From CAYZZA01 sp964482685 (GTDB lineage Bacteria > Bacillota > Bacilli > Lactobacillales > Carnobacteriaceae_A), in contig CAYZZA010000029.1 of the NCBI GenBank assembly GCA_964482685.1, positions 1 to 14,724 on the forward strand: DNA of 14,724 nucleotides, in the 5' to 3' direction. The position numbers were made by a program, and so were the translations under genes. Positions 1 to 6,799 of this stretch are shown one piece after another; the first letter of the stretch is position 1; the number at the start of each line of letters is the position of its first letter. Below the pieces are notes generated by a model. It saw only the letters and a list, made by a program, of their open reading frames with translations. It was not told the origin of the DNA and searched no databases.

Positions 1-1007
1 TCGTCAGTGCTATTGTTGGGTTATTTCTCTTAGTGTACCCCATTCCTTATTTTATCGAAGGACCAGGTTCTGCAGAGGATGTAGATCCAATGATTGAAAT
101 AGACGCGCTAACAAATGACCCACGAGGCACCTATATGTTGACAACGATTTCCATTCAACAAGCAACACCATTGACCTATTTAAAAGGAGCCTTGCCTTTT
201 TATGAAATTGTCTCAGAAGAAGAGTTGCTTGGCAATATGGGGTCAAAAGAGGAATACAATACTCTTCAGACATATTTCATGAAAAGCTCAATAGATTCTG
301 CCTTGAAAGCAGCGTTTGATGCGTCAAGCCTCCCTGCAAACCTTGAGTATAAAGGGGTATATGTGTTGAGTGTACAAACAACGTCTGATTTTTATGGCAA
401 ATTACAACCTGGGGACGTGATCGTCGGAGTGGACGGCAACACATTCAAAAATTCTGCCGCTTTCACAGACTATGTTCAAGCCAAAAAAAGTGGAGATACA
501 CTGAGCGTTACCCGCAAGAGGGATGGACAAGAGAAAACAATCAGTGGCGTACTCATGGTGCTGCCTGAGACTGGAAACGCTGGAATTGGTATCTCGTTGG
601 TTGATCAAACAGATCTCCAAACAACGCCACGGGCTTCTATTCAAGTAGGCAACATAGGAGGTCCTTCCGCTGGGTTGATGTTTGCGCTCAGGACCTACAC
701 GTTGCTAAATGATGTGGTCCTTCCGCGCGATTACCAAATTGCGGGTACGGGAACCATTGATCCAGCAGGAAATGTTGGGCGAATTGGTGGGATTGACAAG
801 AAGGTCTTTGCAGCAAGCAAGAAAGGTGTCGATATTTTCTTTGCTCCGGATGATGAGGTAACCAAGGACATGCAAGAGGCCTATCCGGATATTCAGTCTA
901 ACTATGAAGAGGCGCTCGAAGCTGCAAAACGCCTTAACACAAAAATGAAAATAATCCCGATTAAACATTTAGAAGAAGCCATTGCTTACGTAGAAACCTT
1001 GTCGTAG
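1..1007 (+). CDS. sepM: SepM/YlbL-like membrane-anchored PDZ and Lon-type serine protease (5' end outside window)
   Basis: The open frame is already running at base 3, so the true start lies upstream. The first residues (VSAIVGLFLLV) are the end of an N-terminal membrane helix, followed by the YlbL-type PIPYFIEGPGSAED segment. A PDZ domain follows at about 340-560 (GVYVLSV, LQPGDVIVGVDG). The C-terminal half is a Lon (S16) protease domain. Its catalytic serine is in GGPSAG (codon 666-668) and its catalytic lysine in GGIDKK (codon 801-803), 45 residues apart as in Lon. Known relatives face the outside of the membrane; streptococcal SepM trims the competence pheromone. The neighbouring comE genes fit the common ylbL-comEA order, but the substrate here is unknown. 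GTG at 33 is an internal codon, not the likely start. Confidence 0.93.
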   Translation, partial: VSAIVGLFLLVYPIPYFIEGPGSAEDVDPMIEIDALTNDPRGTYMLTTISIQQATPLTYLKGALPFYEIVSEEELLGNMGSKEEYNTLQTYFMKSSIDSALKAAFDASSLPANLEYKGVYVLSVQTTSDFYGKLQPGDVIVGVDGNTFKNSAAFTDYVQAKKSGDTLSVTRKRDGQEKTISGVLMVLPETGNAGIGISLVDQTDLQTTPRASIQVGNIGGPSAGLMFALRTYTLLNDVVLPRDYQIAGTGTIDPAGNVGRIGGIDKKVFAASKKGVDIFFAPDDEVTKDMQEAYPDIQSNYEEALEAAKRLNTKMKIIPIKHLEEAIAYVETLS

Positions 1008-1021
1008 CATAGAACGGATTT

Positions 1022-1080
1022 GAAGAGAATTTTCAGAAAGTGTACGCTCACGCTGAAAATCACTTCTTATTCGTTTTTTT
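1022..1080 (+). terminator. Probable intrinsic terminator after the protease gene
   Basis: A stem pairs GAAG (1022-1025) plus ATTTTCAG (1029-1036) with CTGAAAAT (1053-1060) plus CTTC (1063-1066), and GTG/CAC can pair inside the loop. A run of seven T follows at 1074-1080. The T-run begins 7 nt after the stem, so efficiency is uncertain. The site separates the protease from the competence genes. Confidence 0.6.
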
Positions 1081-1082
1081 CG

Positions 1083-1112
1083 TTAAGAAAGAAATGGTTT
1101 GCGTATGATAAT
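1083..1112 (+). promoter_or_regulatory. Possible comEA promoter
   Basis: GATAAT (1107-1112) is a good -10 element, with TTAAGA (1083-1088) 18 bp upstream as a 4/6 match to -35. TATGAT (1104-1109) is an alternative -10. No convincing ComX (TACGAATA) or ComK box was seen, so competence-specific control is not supported by this sequence. Confidence 0.4.
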
Positions 1113-1122
1113 AGTGAGAAAG

Positions 1123-1137
1123 AAGGAGGGGGGAATG
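1123..1137 (+). promoter_or_regulatory. Strong Shine-Dalgarno plus ATG that is out of frame with comEA
   Basis: AAGGAGG (1123-1129) lies 5 nt before ATG at 1135. This ATG is in a different frame from comEA and would give a non-ComEA peptide starting MSSVSPYC. The comEA frame is open through the same stretch but has no ATG, GTG or TTG until 1190. One base fewer between 1138 and 1189, for instance in the A7 run at 1181-1187 or just after the ATG, would fuse the two. Confidence 0.7.
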
Positions 1138-1189
1138 TCTTCTGTATCACCGTATTGTCGAATTATATACGCAACATCAGAAAAAAATC

Positions 1190-1792
1190 GTGATTGGAAG
1201 TATTGTGGGCATTGTTTTCTTTTTAGGGGTCTTTTTTGCGAAGTGGCACACCCGCCACACACAAAATGCGCCAGAAGAGTGGGAGGAATGGGTGGAGGAC
1301 GTTCCAATTGAGCAAGGAGAAGAGCACACTGACAGCGCATCTCCATCCCGAGAACGAGAAGAATGGATTTATGTGGACATCAAAGGAGAAGTACACATGC
1401 CCGGCGTCTATCAAATTGAGGCAGAAAAACGAGTAATGGATGTTCTAGAATTAGCGGGTGGAATAACAGAAAAAGCAAATCCAAACAAAATAAATTTAGC
1501 GTTAAAACTAACCGATCAAATGGTGGTCTTAGTGCCTCACATCGACGAAGAACATACAGAAGAGTGGGGTGACGTCTCCCCGGAAAAAGAATCAGAAAAA
1601 GTAAACTTGAATACAGCAGATGCCACGCACTTAATGACTCTTGACGGGATTGGCCCTAAAAAAGCAGACGCAATTCTTCAATACCGTGAAGAACACGGTT
1701 CGTTTCAGCTCATCGAAGACATCAAAAAAGTATCTGGTATTGGTGAGAAGACTTTTGAACGATTGAAAGAACACATTGAAACTGGACACTAA
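1190..1792 (+). CDS. comEA: ComEA, competence DNA receptor (SLBB plus helix-hairpin-helix)
   Basis: ComEA is the membrane-anchored receptor that binds incoming double-stranded DNA and passes it to the ComEC channel. Counting from GTG 1190: a membrane helix at residues 2-17, an acidic linker rich in E and W, an SLBB domain at about 59-117 (YVDIKGEVHMPGVY), and a tandem helix-hairpin-helix DNA-binding domain at 137-198 (VNLNTADATHLMTLDGIGPKKA and VSGIGEKTF). The start is uncertain. GTG 1190 has no Shine-Dalgarno and cuts into the helix. The frame stays open upstream to a TGA at 1115-1117 and encodes a plausible basic anchor (LYHRIVELYTQHQKK), but with only CTG (1142) or ATT as possible starts. 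The gene may therefore carry an N-terminal frameshift. The DNA-binding part is intact. Confidence 0.9.
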   Translation: MIGSIVGIVFFLGVFFAKWHTRHTQNAPEEWEEWVEDVPIEQGEEHTDSASPSREREEWIYVDIKGEVHMPGVYQIEAEKRVMDVLELAGGITEKANPNKINLALKLTDQMVVLVPHIDEEHTEEWGDVSPEKESEKVNLNTADATHLMTLDGIGPKKADAILQYREEHGSFQLIEDIKKVSGIGEKTFERLKEHIETGH

Positions 1793-1798
1793 GTCAAA

Positions 1799-1827
1799 TT
1801 GCATCTCAGAGAAGCCTTCGGTATACT
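1799..1827 (+). promoter_or_regulatory. Promoter-like sequence before comEB
   Basis: TTGCAT (1799-1804) and TATACT (1822-1827) are separated by exactly 17 bp; the -10 matches 5 of 6 consensus bases and the -35 matches 3. It lies in the comEA-comEB gap, about 37 bp before the comEB ATG. It could give comEB-comEC-holA expression independent of comEA, which would suit the essential holA. Confidence 0.55.
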
Positions 1828-1863
1828 TAAAAAAATAAAACTTGATAAAGAGGAGAGAGCCTG

Positions 1864-2421
1864 ATGACACAAAGAATTCCGTGGGACCAATATTTCATGT
1901 CACAAAGTTTGTTGCTTTCTCTAAGAAGCACGTGTACACGGTTGTCTGTAGGAGCAACCATTGTACGAGAGAAAAGAATTATTTCTGGAGGATACAATGG
2001 ATCTGCTAGTGGAGATGTCCATTGTGATGACCACGGCTGTTATGTAGAAGATGGCCACTGTATGCGGACCATCCATGCAGAAGCAAATGCCTTGCTCCAA
2101 TGTGCAAAGTTTGGGGTTCAAACTGAAAATGCCGAAATTTATGTGACCCATTTTCCGTGTCTCCAGTGTACAAAGATGATTGTCCAAGCGGGCATTACAA
2201 AAATTTATTATCTTCATGATTATCGAAATCACCCTTATGCAGTTGATTTATTAAAACAAAACAAAATTGATTGCATCAAAGTAGTGCTTCCAGATGATTT
2301 TTTTGAAAGTCTCTCTATTGTTTCTCAAAACAAAAAAGGTGTAGAACAAGAACGTACAGCACAAGAAGACACAGAACAAGAAGACACAGCACAAAAAGAT
2401 GCAGCACATGTCGATGAATGA
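1864..2421 (+). CDS. comEB: ComEB, dCMP deaminase family protein
   Basis: A zinc-dependent cytidylate deaminase-fold enzyme that should convert dCMP to dUMP. In Bacillus it sits in the comE operon but is not needed for DNA uptake. The catalytic zinc motifs are H71-A-E73 (TIHAEANAL) and P98-C99-x-x-C102 (FPCLQC). The Cys/His-rich stretch with C54, C59 and C66 is the insert seen in Bacillus ComEB and dCMP deaminases. The length of 185 residues is normal. AGGAG at 1851-1855 lies 8 nt before ATG 1864, which fixes the start. The last 25 or so residues are a tandem pentapeptide repeat (see the repeat at 2341-2415) and look non-catalytic. The stop overlaps the comEC start by 4 nt (ATGA), implying translational coupling. 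Confidence 0.93.
   Translation: MTQRIPWDQYFMSQSLLLSLRSTCTRLSVGATIVREKRIISGGYNGSASGDVHCDDHGCYVEDGHCMRTIHAEANALLQCAKFGVQTENAEIYVTHFPCLQCTKMIVQAGITKIYYLHDYRNHPYAVDLLKQNKIDCIKVVLPDDFFESLSIVSQNKKGVEQERTAQEDTEQEDTAQKDAAHVDE
2341..2415 (+). repeat. Five 15-bp tandem units in the comEB 3' end
   Basis: Five consecutive 15-bp units start at 2341, 2356, 2371, 2386 and 2401, with core ACAGCACAAGAAGAC. Units 2 and 3 differ by one base; the outer units are more diverged. Each unit encodes one pentapeptide of TAQED type, giving a charged, flexible tail. In-frame units allow copy-number change without breaking comEB or moving the overlapping comEC start. Confidence 0.85.
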
Positions 2422-4739
2422 AGGGGCGTTTTCTCTTTGCCTCACTTGCTAGTGCTTGCCTAGCGCTTAGTGTACTCTCTTCTACAAACCGGATATTTTT
2501 CGTGGCTGGTTTTTGTTATTGGATCATACGTTGTTTTTTCTTGCGTGAACCTAAAACAAGTCTGTGGGTGGCTAGCTTGTCACTTTGCACACTTCTTTTT
2601 GTAGGCTTTTTTCATCTTCGACAAAAGACACATCTCTCTTCAACAGAAACCTCTTTTCTTGTTCGAGTAGATGCAAGTCAACTGAAAGTAGATGGAGATC
2701 GGCTGCAATTTTACGGGGAAGTTCTTTCTAGCAAAAAACCTGAAAACATCGTAGTATTCCACACCTTTTCTTCTCCAGAGGAAAAAGAGACGTGGTTGTC
2801 AACACATCAGTCACGAGTGTACCAAATTGAAGGGCAGTTAAAAAAGCCCGAACCGGCCACTAGTGCAACCGCGTTTGACTATGCGCGGTTTTTAAACCAA
2901 AAAAAAGTGTATTGGATTTTAGAAGCTGAACATTTCATCGAAGGACCCTATACGGATCAATGGATGCAGCGAATACGAGACTTTCTCTTGACTCATATTC
3001 GGCTTAATATACCTGGGCGAACCGGCATCTATATACAGACACTTTTCTTTGGCGATAAGCGAGCATTTGGATCCGAACATCTGGACTCCTATCGTACATT
3101 AGGACTGATTCATCTTTTGAGCATCTCGGGGATGCATGTGTACTTTTTAAGTACGGTGTGTAGGTATATCTGTTTAAGAATAGGACTAACAAAAGAACGA
3201 ACAGTGTACGTTGTTTTGGCGTTTTTACTTTTTTATGGAGGACTCCTTGGATGGGGCGTGAGCATTTTTCGCGCTGTGTGCCAAAAGGTGTCACATATCT
3301 ACAGCGAGACACTCAAATTAAACTGGACGCCTCTAGACGGGTGGGCGATTGCGCTGCTTTTGTCTATCTGGATTCAACCCTTATCTTTATTTGATGCAGG
3401 CTATCAACTGAGCTATAGCTTGAGTTTTATCTTGCTGTTTCTTTCGCAGTCTCCGTGGTTTCAAGAAAAATCGAAAACGGCCACTTTTTTTCTGGCGACT
3501 CTTTTGCTGTTTTTACTCTCTGTCCCAATCTTGTCGTATCATTTTTTTGAAATTCAGTGGATTGGTGTATTCTTAAATATGATAAGTATCCCTTTCTTTA
3601 CACTTGTGTTGATGCCACTGTTTTTAGGAATCTTTCTACTGTCTTTTGTGCCTGGGTTTCCAGTTTGGTCTGTGCACATAGTGCACATACTAAACAAAGG
3701 ACTCCACTTTATTGAAAACACGGCTTTTTGGCTGTCTTCCAAACGAATAGGTTCCTTTATAACAGGACGTTTGCCAGCTTACAGTTATGTTGGTCTTCTC
3801 TTTTTGTTGATTGTGTTGGTGTTCTTATTTGAAACCTATAAACAGCGTTTTTCGGTGCCGCTTCTTGTTGTGTTTGTTCTTTTGCTACAGACTAAACGGT
3901 GGTCTCCAGTAGGCACTGTGACCATGGTTGATATGGGGCAATCCGAAGCGATTGTGATTCAAGAACCAAAAGGAAAAGGCACGTATATGATTGATGTAGG
4001 GGGCGTGTTTTCTTTTCCAAAAGAAGCCTGGCAACAAAAAGAAAACCCGTATTCTGTTGGAAAGTCAGTGTTGATTCCTTATTTAAAGTCACAAGGAATT
4101 GCTTGTATAGATGAAGTGATGTTGACGCATAGTGACATCGATCACACCGGTTCCTTGGCAGAGCTAGTCGAAGCCATTCAGATTAAGGCGGTGCGCGCAC
4201 CGCTTGGCACTTGGAACCATCATAAGATGGAAGAGATGCGCACAAACTTAAAAGAAAATGGTGTGAAGATGAGTGTTCTTTCTTCCGGGAATCGCGTGGC
4301 TGCAGGGTCTACAAGAGGTTTGCTGGTCCTTGCCCCTCATGAAGAAGGGGATGGCGAAAACAACGATTCTTTGGTGTTATACGGACAAATTGGACACGAG
4401 ACTTGGTTGTTTACAGGAGATATCGAAAAAGAAAGTGAAATGGAACTGATAAAAAGGTATCCTAGCTTAAGAGTCGATGTCTTAAAAGTCGCACACCACG
4501 GAAGTCAGACTTCTACACAAGAAGCCTTTTTGGAACAAGTTAAACCGCGTATCGCACTTATTTCACATGGTGCAAAGAACCTTTACGGGCACCCTCACCA
4601 AGAGGTACTCGATAGATTGAAAGAAAAGAATGTTGCGATCTATCAAACAGGCGAACATGGATCCATTACATACACATACACCAATCAAAAAAGTTCTTTT
4701 AAACTAGAAAAAGAAGCACTCACTGAAATAAATAACTGA
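2418..4739 (+). CDS. comEC: ComEC/Rec2 DNA-uptake channel with metallo-beta-lactamase-like domain
   Basis: The membrane channel that carries single-stranded DNA into the cell during natural transformation. At 773 residues it is full length for the family. It has N-terminal hydrophobic helices, an extracellular OB-like region, the ComEC/Rec2 membrane domain (LLSISGMHVYFLS, about residue 230-245), many further helices, and a C-terminal metallo-beta-lactamase-like domain. The metal-binding motif is H571-S-D573-I-D575-H576, followed by NNDSLVLYG, WLFTGDIE and LKVAHHGS. The domain opens with VDMGQSEAIVI, where the usual form is DVGQGDS. No frameshift was seen. It overlaps comEB by 4 nt and is followed by holA after 17 bp, so these are probably one transcript. 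An intact comEC makes competence conceivable, but late pilus genes are not in the window. Confidence 0.95.
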   Translation: MKGRFLFASLASACLALSVLSSTNRIFFVAGFCYWIIRCFFLREPKTSLWVASLSLCTLLFVGFFHLRQKTHLSSTETSFLVRVDASQLKVDGDRLQFYGEVLSSKKPENIVVFHTFSSPEEKETWLSTHQSRVYQIEGQLKKPEPATSATAFDYARFLNQKKVYWILEAEHFIEGPYTDQWMQRIRDFLLTHIRLNIPGRTGIYIQTLFFGDKRAFGSEHLDSYRTLGLIHLLSISGMHVYFLSTVCRYICLRIGLTKERTVYVVLAFLLFYGGLLGWGVSIFRAVCQKVSHIYSETLKLNWTPLDGWAIALLLSIWIQPLSLFDAGYQLSYSLSFILLFLSQSPWFQEKSKTATFFLATLLLFLLSVPILSYHFFEIQWIGVFLNMISIPFFTLVLMPLFLGIFLLSFVPGFPVWSVHIVHILNKGLHFIENTAFWLSSKRIGSFITGRLPAYSYVGLLFLLIVLVFLFETYKQRFSVPLLVVFVLLLQTKRWSPVGTVTMVDMGQSEAIVIQEPKGKGTYMIDVGGVFSFPKEAWQQKENPYSVGKSVLIPYLKSQGIACIDEVMLTHSDIDHTGSLAELVEAIQIKAVRAPLGTWNHHKMEEMRTNLKENGVKMSVLSSGNRVAAGSTRGLLVLAPHEEGDGENNDSLVLYGQIGHETWLFTGDIEKESEMELIKRYPSLRVDVLKVAHHGSQTSTQEAFLEQVKPRIALISHGAKNLYGHPHQEVLDRLKEKNVAIYQTGEHGSITYTYTNQKSSFKLEKEALTEINN
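3672..3689 (+). repeat. Perfect 9-bp tandem duplication in comEC
   Basis: GTGCACATA occurs twice back to back, giving VHIVHI in a hydrophobic segment of ComEC. It keeps the frame. It is a local slippage-type duplication with no clear effect. Confidence 0.8.
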
Positions 4740-4756
4740 GTCAGAGGGGAGTTCCT

Positions 4757-5794
4757 ATGCGCATCCAACAAGAATTGGACCAAATCAAAAAAGGTCACGT
4801 AGAGCCAGTCTATCTCGTCCTTGGAACAGAAGAATACTTGAATAAAAAAGTGCGAGATGTATTTCTCACCTCTATTTTGCATGCAGAAGAAACAGAGTTT
4901 AATTTTGTCTCTTTTGATATGGAGAACACATTAGTCGATCAAGCTCTTGAAGAAGCGTTATCGGCTCCCTTTTTTGGGGATAAAAAAGTAATATTTGTAG
5001 AAAATGCTTATTTTCTGACTTCTGAAAAAGGGAAATTAAATTTAGAACACGACCTCAAATGGCTGGAGGAGTATATCCAAAACCCAAACCCGGACACCAC
5101 GATGGTTTTGTTTGCACCTTACCCGAAACTCGATCAACGAAAAGGGATTGTAAAAAGGGTCAAAAAATATGCCAAAGAACTCTCTACTGCGTCGTTTAGC
5201 GAACAAGATACCATAGCCTACGTCAAGAATGTGTGCCAGCAAGCGGGGTATACTATTGAAACGGATGCTCTTTCTTTGTTGCTGCAATTAAAAGGGGCTC
5301 AGCTCTCGCCACTTTTAAATGAATTAGAAAAAGTAATGATTTATGCAATTGATGAAAAACGAATCACGAAAGACATGATTGCTCTCTTGACTGTAAAAGG
5401 ACTGGAAGAAAATGTATTTGAGCTGAGTGATTTAGTGTTAAACAAACAAACAAGTAAAGCACTGTTGCTGTTTCAGTCTCTCATTACGCAAAAAGAAGAA
5501 CCGATTAAAATCATAGCCCTATTGTTGTCACAATTTCGTCTTTTGTTGCAAGTCAAAATATTGCGTACAAAAGGGTATACGCAAGGCGATATGGCTAAAG
5601 TATTAAAAGTCCACCCGTACCGTGTCAAACTGGCTATGCAACAAGAAAAAAAGTTTGCACAGAACGACTTGTCGGTTGCTTACCAAACGTTGATTGATAC
5701 TGACTATCAGTTAAAAACAGGACAAGGAGATCCTTATATTCAATTTGAATTATTCGTTTTGTTGTTCACTGCACAGTCAAAAAAACGTGCGTAA
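4757..5794 (+). CDS. holA: DNA polymerase III delta subunit
   Basis: HolA (YqeN) is the clamp-loader subunit that opens the beta sliding clamp onto primed DNA; it is essential in replication. The 345-residue length, the opening YLVLGTEEYLNKKV that aligns with the degenerate P-loop region, and the C-terminal segment LLQVKILRTKGYTQGDMAKVLKVHPYRVK are typical of Firmicute HolA. The start ATG 4757 follows a GAGGGGAG Shine-Dalgarno (4744-4751). The comEC-holA order is conserved in Bacilli. In many relatives rpsT (ribosomal protein S20) follows holA; none is present here. Confidence 0.94.
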   Translation: MRIQQELDQIKKGHVEPVYLVLGTEEYLNKKVRDVFLTSILHAEETEFNFVSFDMENTLVDQALEEALSAPFFGDKKVIFVENAYFLTSEKGKLNLEHDLKWLEEYIQNPNPDTTMVLFAPYPKLDQRKGIVKRVKKYAKELSTASFSEQDTIAYVKNVCQQAGYTIETDALSLLLQLKGAQLSPLLNELEKVMIYAIDEKRITKDMIALLTVKGLEENVFELSDLVLNKQTSKALLLFQSLITQKEEPIKIIALLLSQFRLLLQVKILRTKGYTQGDMAKVLKVHPYRVKLAMQQEKKFAQNDLSVAYQTLIDTDYQLKTGQGDPYIQFELFVLLFTAQSKKRA

Positions 5795-5808
5795 ATTATG
5801 AAAGAGGC

Positions 5809-5835
5809 CTCTCTTTTGAAAAGGACAAAAGAGAG
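5809..5835 (+). other. Perfect 10-bp inverted repeat after holA
   Basis: CTCTCTTTTG (5809-5818) pairs perfectly with CAAAAGAGAG (5826-5835) across a 7-nt loop. No T-run follows on the + strand, so it is not a textbook intrinsic terminator. It may still end or stabilise the com-holA transcript, as it begins 15 nt after the stop codon. Confidence 0.6.
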
Positions 5836-5948
5836 TAGATGCTAGAAAGTGTTCGACTACTGAGAACGTGTACGTGAGTCAAAAGGTGTCTAAGATTATT
5901 CTAAATCGATCAAACCAACAGGCTTTTTCTTTTTTTAAAAAATTACAG

Positions 5949-5977
5949 TGGAGAAGCAAGGAAAAACATGATATGAT
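5949..5977 (+). promoter_or_regulatory. Probable rpmG promoter
   Basis: TGGAGA (5949-5954, 4/6 to -35) and TATGAT (5972-5977, 5/6 to -10) are exactly 17 bp apart. A leader of about 55 nt would run to the rpmG ATG. That leader contains a near-palindrome, ACAGTTTAAGCTGT (5993-6006), of unknown role. Confidence 0.6.
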
Positions 5978-6037
5978 GGTAGAGTTGAAAGACAGTTTAA
6001 GCTGTTTTAATACTGTATTCGTTTGGAGGGAAAATAA

Positions 6038-6187
6038 ATGCGTGTTAACGTTACTCTTGAGTGTACTGAATGTAAAGAACGCAACTATATCACAGTGAAA
6101 AATAAACGTAACAATCCGGATCGTATTGAAATGAAAAAATATTGTCCACGTGACCGTCGTGAAACTTTGCACCGTGAAATAAAATAA
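6038..6187 (+). CDS. rpmG: Ribosomal protein L33
   Basis: A 49-residue protein opening MRVNVTLECTEC and continuing through NYITVKNKRNNPDR, KKYCPR and TLHRE, the standard Firmicute L33 of the large ribosomal subunit. It has C9-x-x-C12 and one downstream Cys, as in Bacillus RpmGA. GGAGGG at 6025-6030 lies 7 nt before the ATG. It is flanked by its own promoter and a clear terminator, so it is probably a single-gene transcript. In many Lactobacillales rpmG is followed by fthC (5-formyltetrahydrofolate cyclo-ligase); that gene is missing here. Confidence 0.97.
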   Translation: MRVNVTLECTECKERNYITVKNKRNNPDRIEMKKYCPRDRRETLHREIK

Positions 6188-6201
6188 AAGCAGTAAGAAG
6201 G

Positions 6202-6234
6202 CAGACTAACTCAATAAGAGTGGTCTGTTTTTTT
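6202..6234 (+). terminator. Intrinsic terminator after rpmG
   Basis: The stem is CAGAC (6202-6206) with GTCTG (6223-6227), extended inside by ACTC/GAGT, directly followed by seven T (6228-6234). Confidence 0.88.
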
Positions 6235-6334
6235 GTTTGCATGCCATGTCCAAAAATGAATCATGGGACAATTGTTTTTATTTGTACTAAACTGAGAACG
6301 GACAAAAGGATAAGAAGCGTGCAATGGAGAAAGG

Positions 6335-6580
6335 ATGAATGAGATGAATGAAAAATCTGAACTCTATTTGTCTGATGGACGTTCGTTTGTGGTGCTCAAA
6401 ACAGCCAAGTCCGTACGGCAGCAATTGGTAGAAGATACAAAACATCTAGCCAATTTTGTATCTATCACAACAGCAGATGGACGCAATGTGTATATCAACC
6501 CACAATTTGTGGTGTCGATTACGGATTACAGTTACCCGAAAGAAGATTTTTCGTATTTAGAAAACAATAAAAAGAACTAA
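6335..6580 (+). CDS. Uncharacterised small soluble protein
   Basis: I do not recognise this gene with confidence. It encodes 81 residues, or 78 if the second ATG (6344) is used. GGAGAAAGGA spans 6326-6335; AAGGA ends 8 nt before ATG 6344, so 6344 is at least as likely a start as 6335. There is no membrane segment or signal peptide. The core repeats a pattern of a short beta segment plus a DGR turn: LYLSDGRSFVVLK near the start, and VSITTADGRNVYINPQFVVSI in the second half, followed by a polar tail. This resembles small beta-barrel-like or FlbD-like proteins only in general style. It lies alone between the rpmG terminator and a structured intergenic stretch. Confidence 0.75.
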   Translation: MNEMNEKSELYLSDGRSFVVLKTAKSVRQQLVEDTKHLANFVSITTADGRNVYINPQFVVSITDYSYPKEDFSYLENNKKN

Positions 6581-6586
6581 TATGTC

Positions 6587-6604
6587 GGGGTATTTCCCCT
6601 TTTA
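6587..6604 (+). terminator. Weak terminator-like hairpin
   Basis: GGGG (6587-6590) and CCCC (6596-6599) enclose a 5-nt loop and are followed by four T (6600-6603). It starts 6 nt after the stop of the small gene. The stem is only four pairs. Confidence 0.4.
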
Positions 6605-6610
6605 AAGAGA

Positions 6611-6708
6611 GTGTAAATATCTCTTTACGCTATCTTTACACTAGATAGAGACAGTGTTTGCGAAAGGATAAACAAGCTGGGGGCCTTTTCTAGACCCTTG
6701 GCTTGTTT
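6611..6708 (+). other. Two stem-loops before the rhomboid gene
   Basis: The first pairs GTGTAAA (6611-6617) with TTTACAC (6635-6641). The second pairs AAACAAGC (6670-6677) with GCTTGTTT (6701-6708), with a GGG/CCC pairing inside. The second is followed by GTGTAACGGG and not a clear T-run, so it is not a standard terminator. Both lie upstream of the likely rhomboid promoter, so they could belong to a read-through transcript, a small RNA or a weak terminator. Confidence 0.5.
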
Positions 6709-6725
6709 GTGTAACGGGCTTATTT

Positions 6726-6752
6726 TTGTAGCGTTCGTGAATGTGTTATACT
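6726..6752 (+). promoter_or_regulatory. Probable extended -10 promoter of the rhomboid gene
   Basis: TGTTATACT (6744-6752) is an extended -10 (TG, one base, TATACT). The -35 is poor (TTGTAG at 6726-6731, 15-bp spacing), as is common for extended -10 promoters. It lies 47 bp before the chosen start codon. Confidence 0.55.
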
Positions 6753-6799
6753 TCAACAAAGAACACGAAGATGACATGATAAAAGGACGGGTGGAAGAG

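Noticed and set aside
1060..1080. Competence (ComX or ComK) box before comEA
   Set aside because: ATTCG-type bases occur near 1070 but the match to TACGAATA is incomplete and on the wrong strand; no clear AAAA-N5-TTTT pair was seen.
5868..6098. Open frame on + with GTG start (MYVSQKVSK) running into rpmG
   Set aside because: No Shine-Dalgarno; it overlaps the rpmG promoter and coding region in another frame and has no recognisable character.
5879..6172. Minus-strand frame across rpmG, considered as a possible rpsT (S20)
   Set aside because: It is the complement of rpmG, is hydrophobic and Cys/Phe-rich, and does not resemble the Lys/Ala-rich S20.
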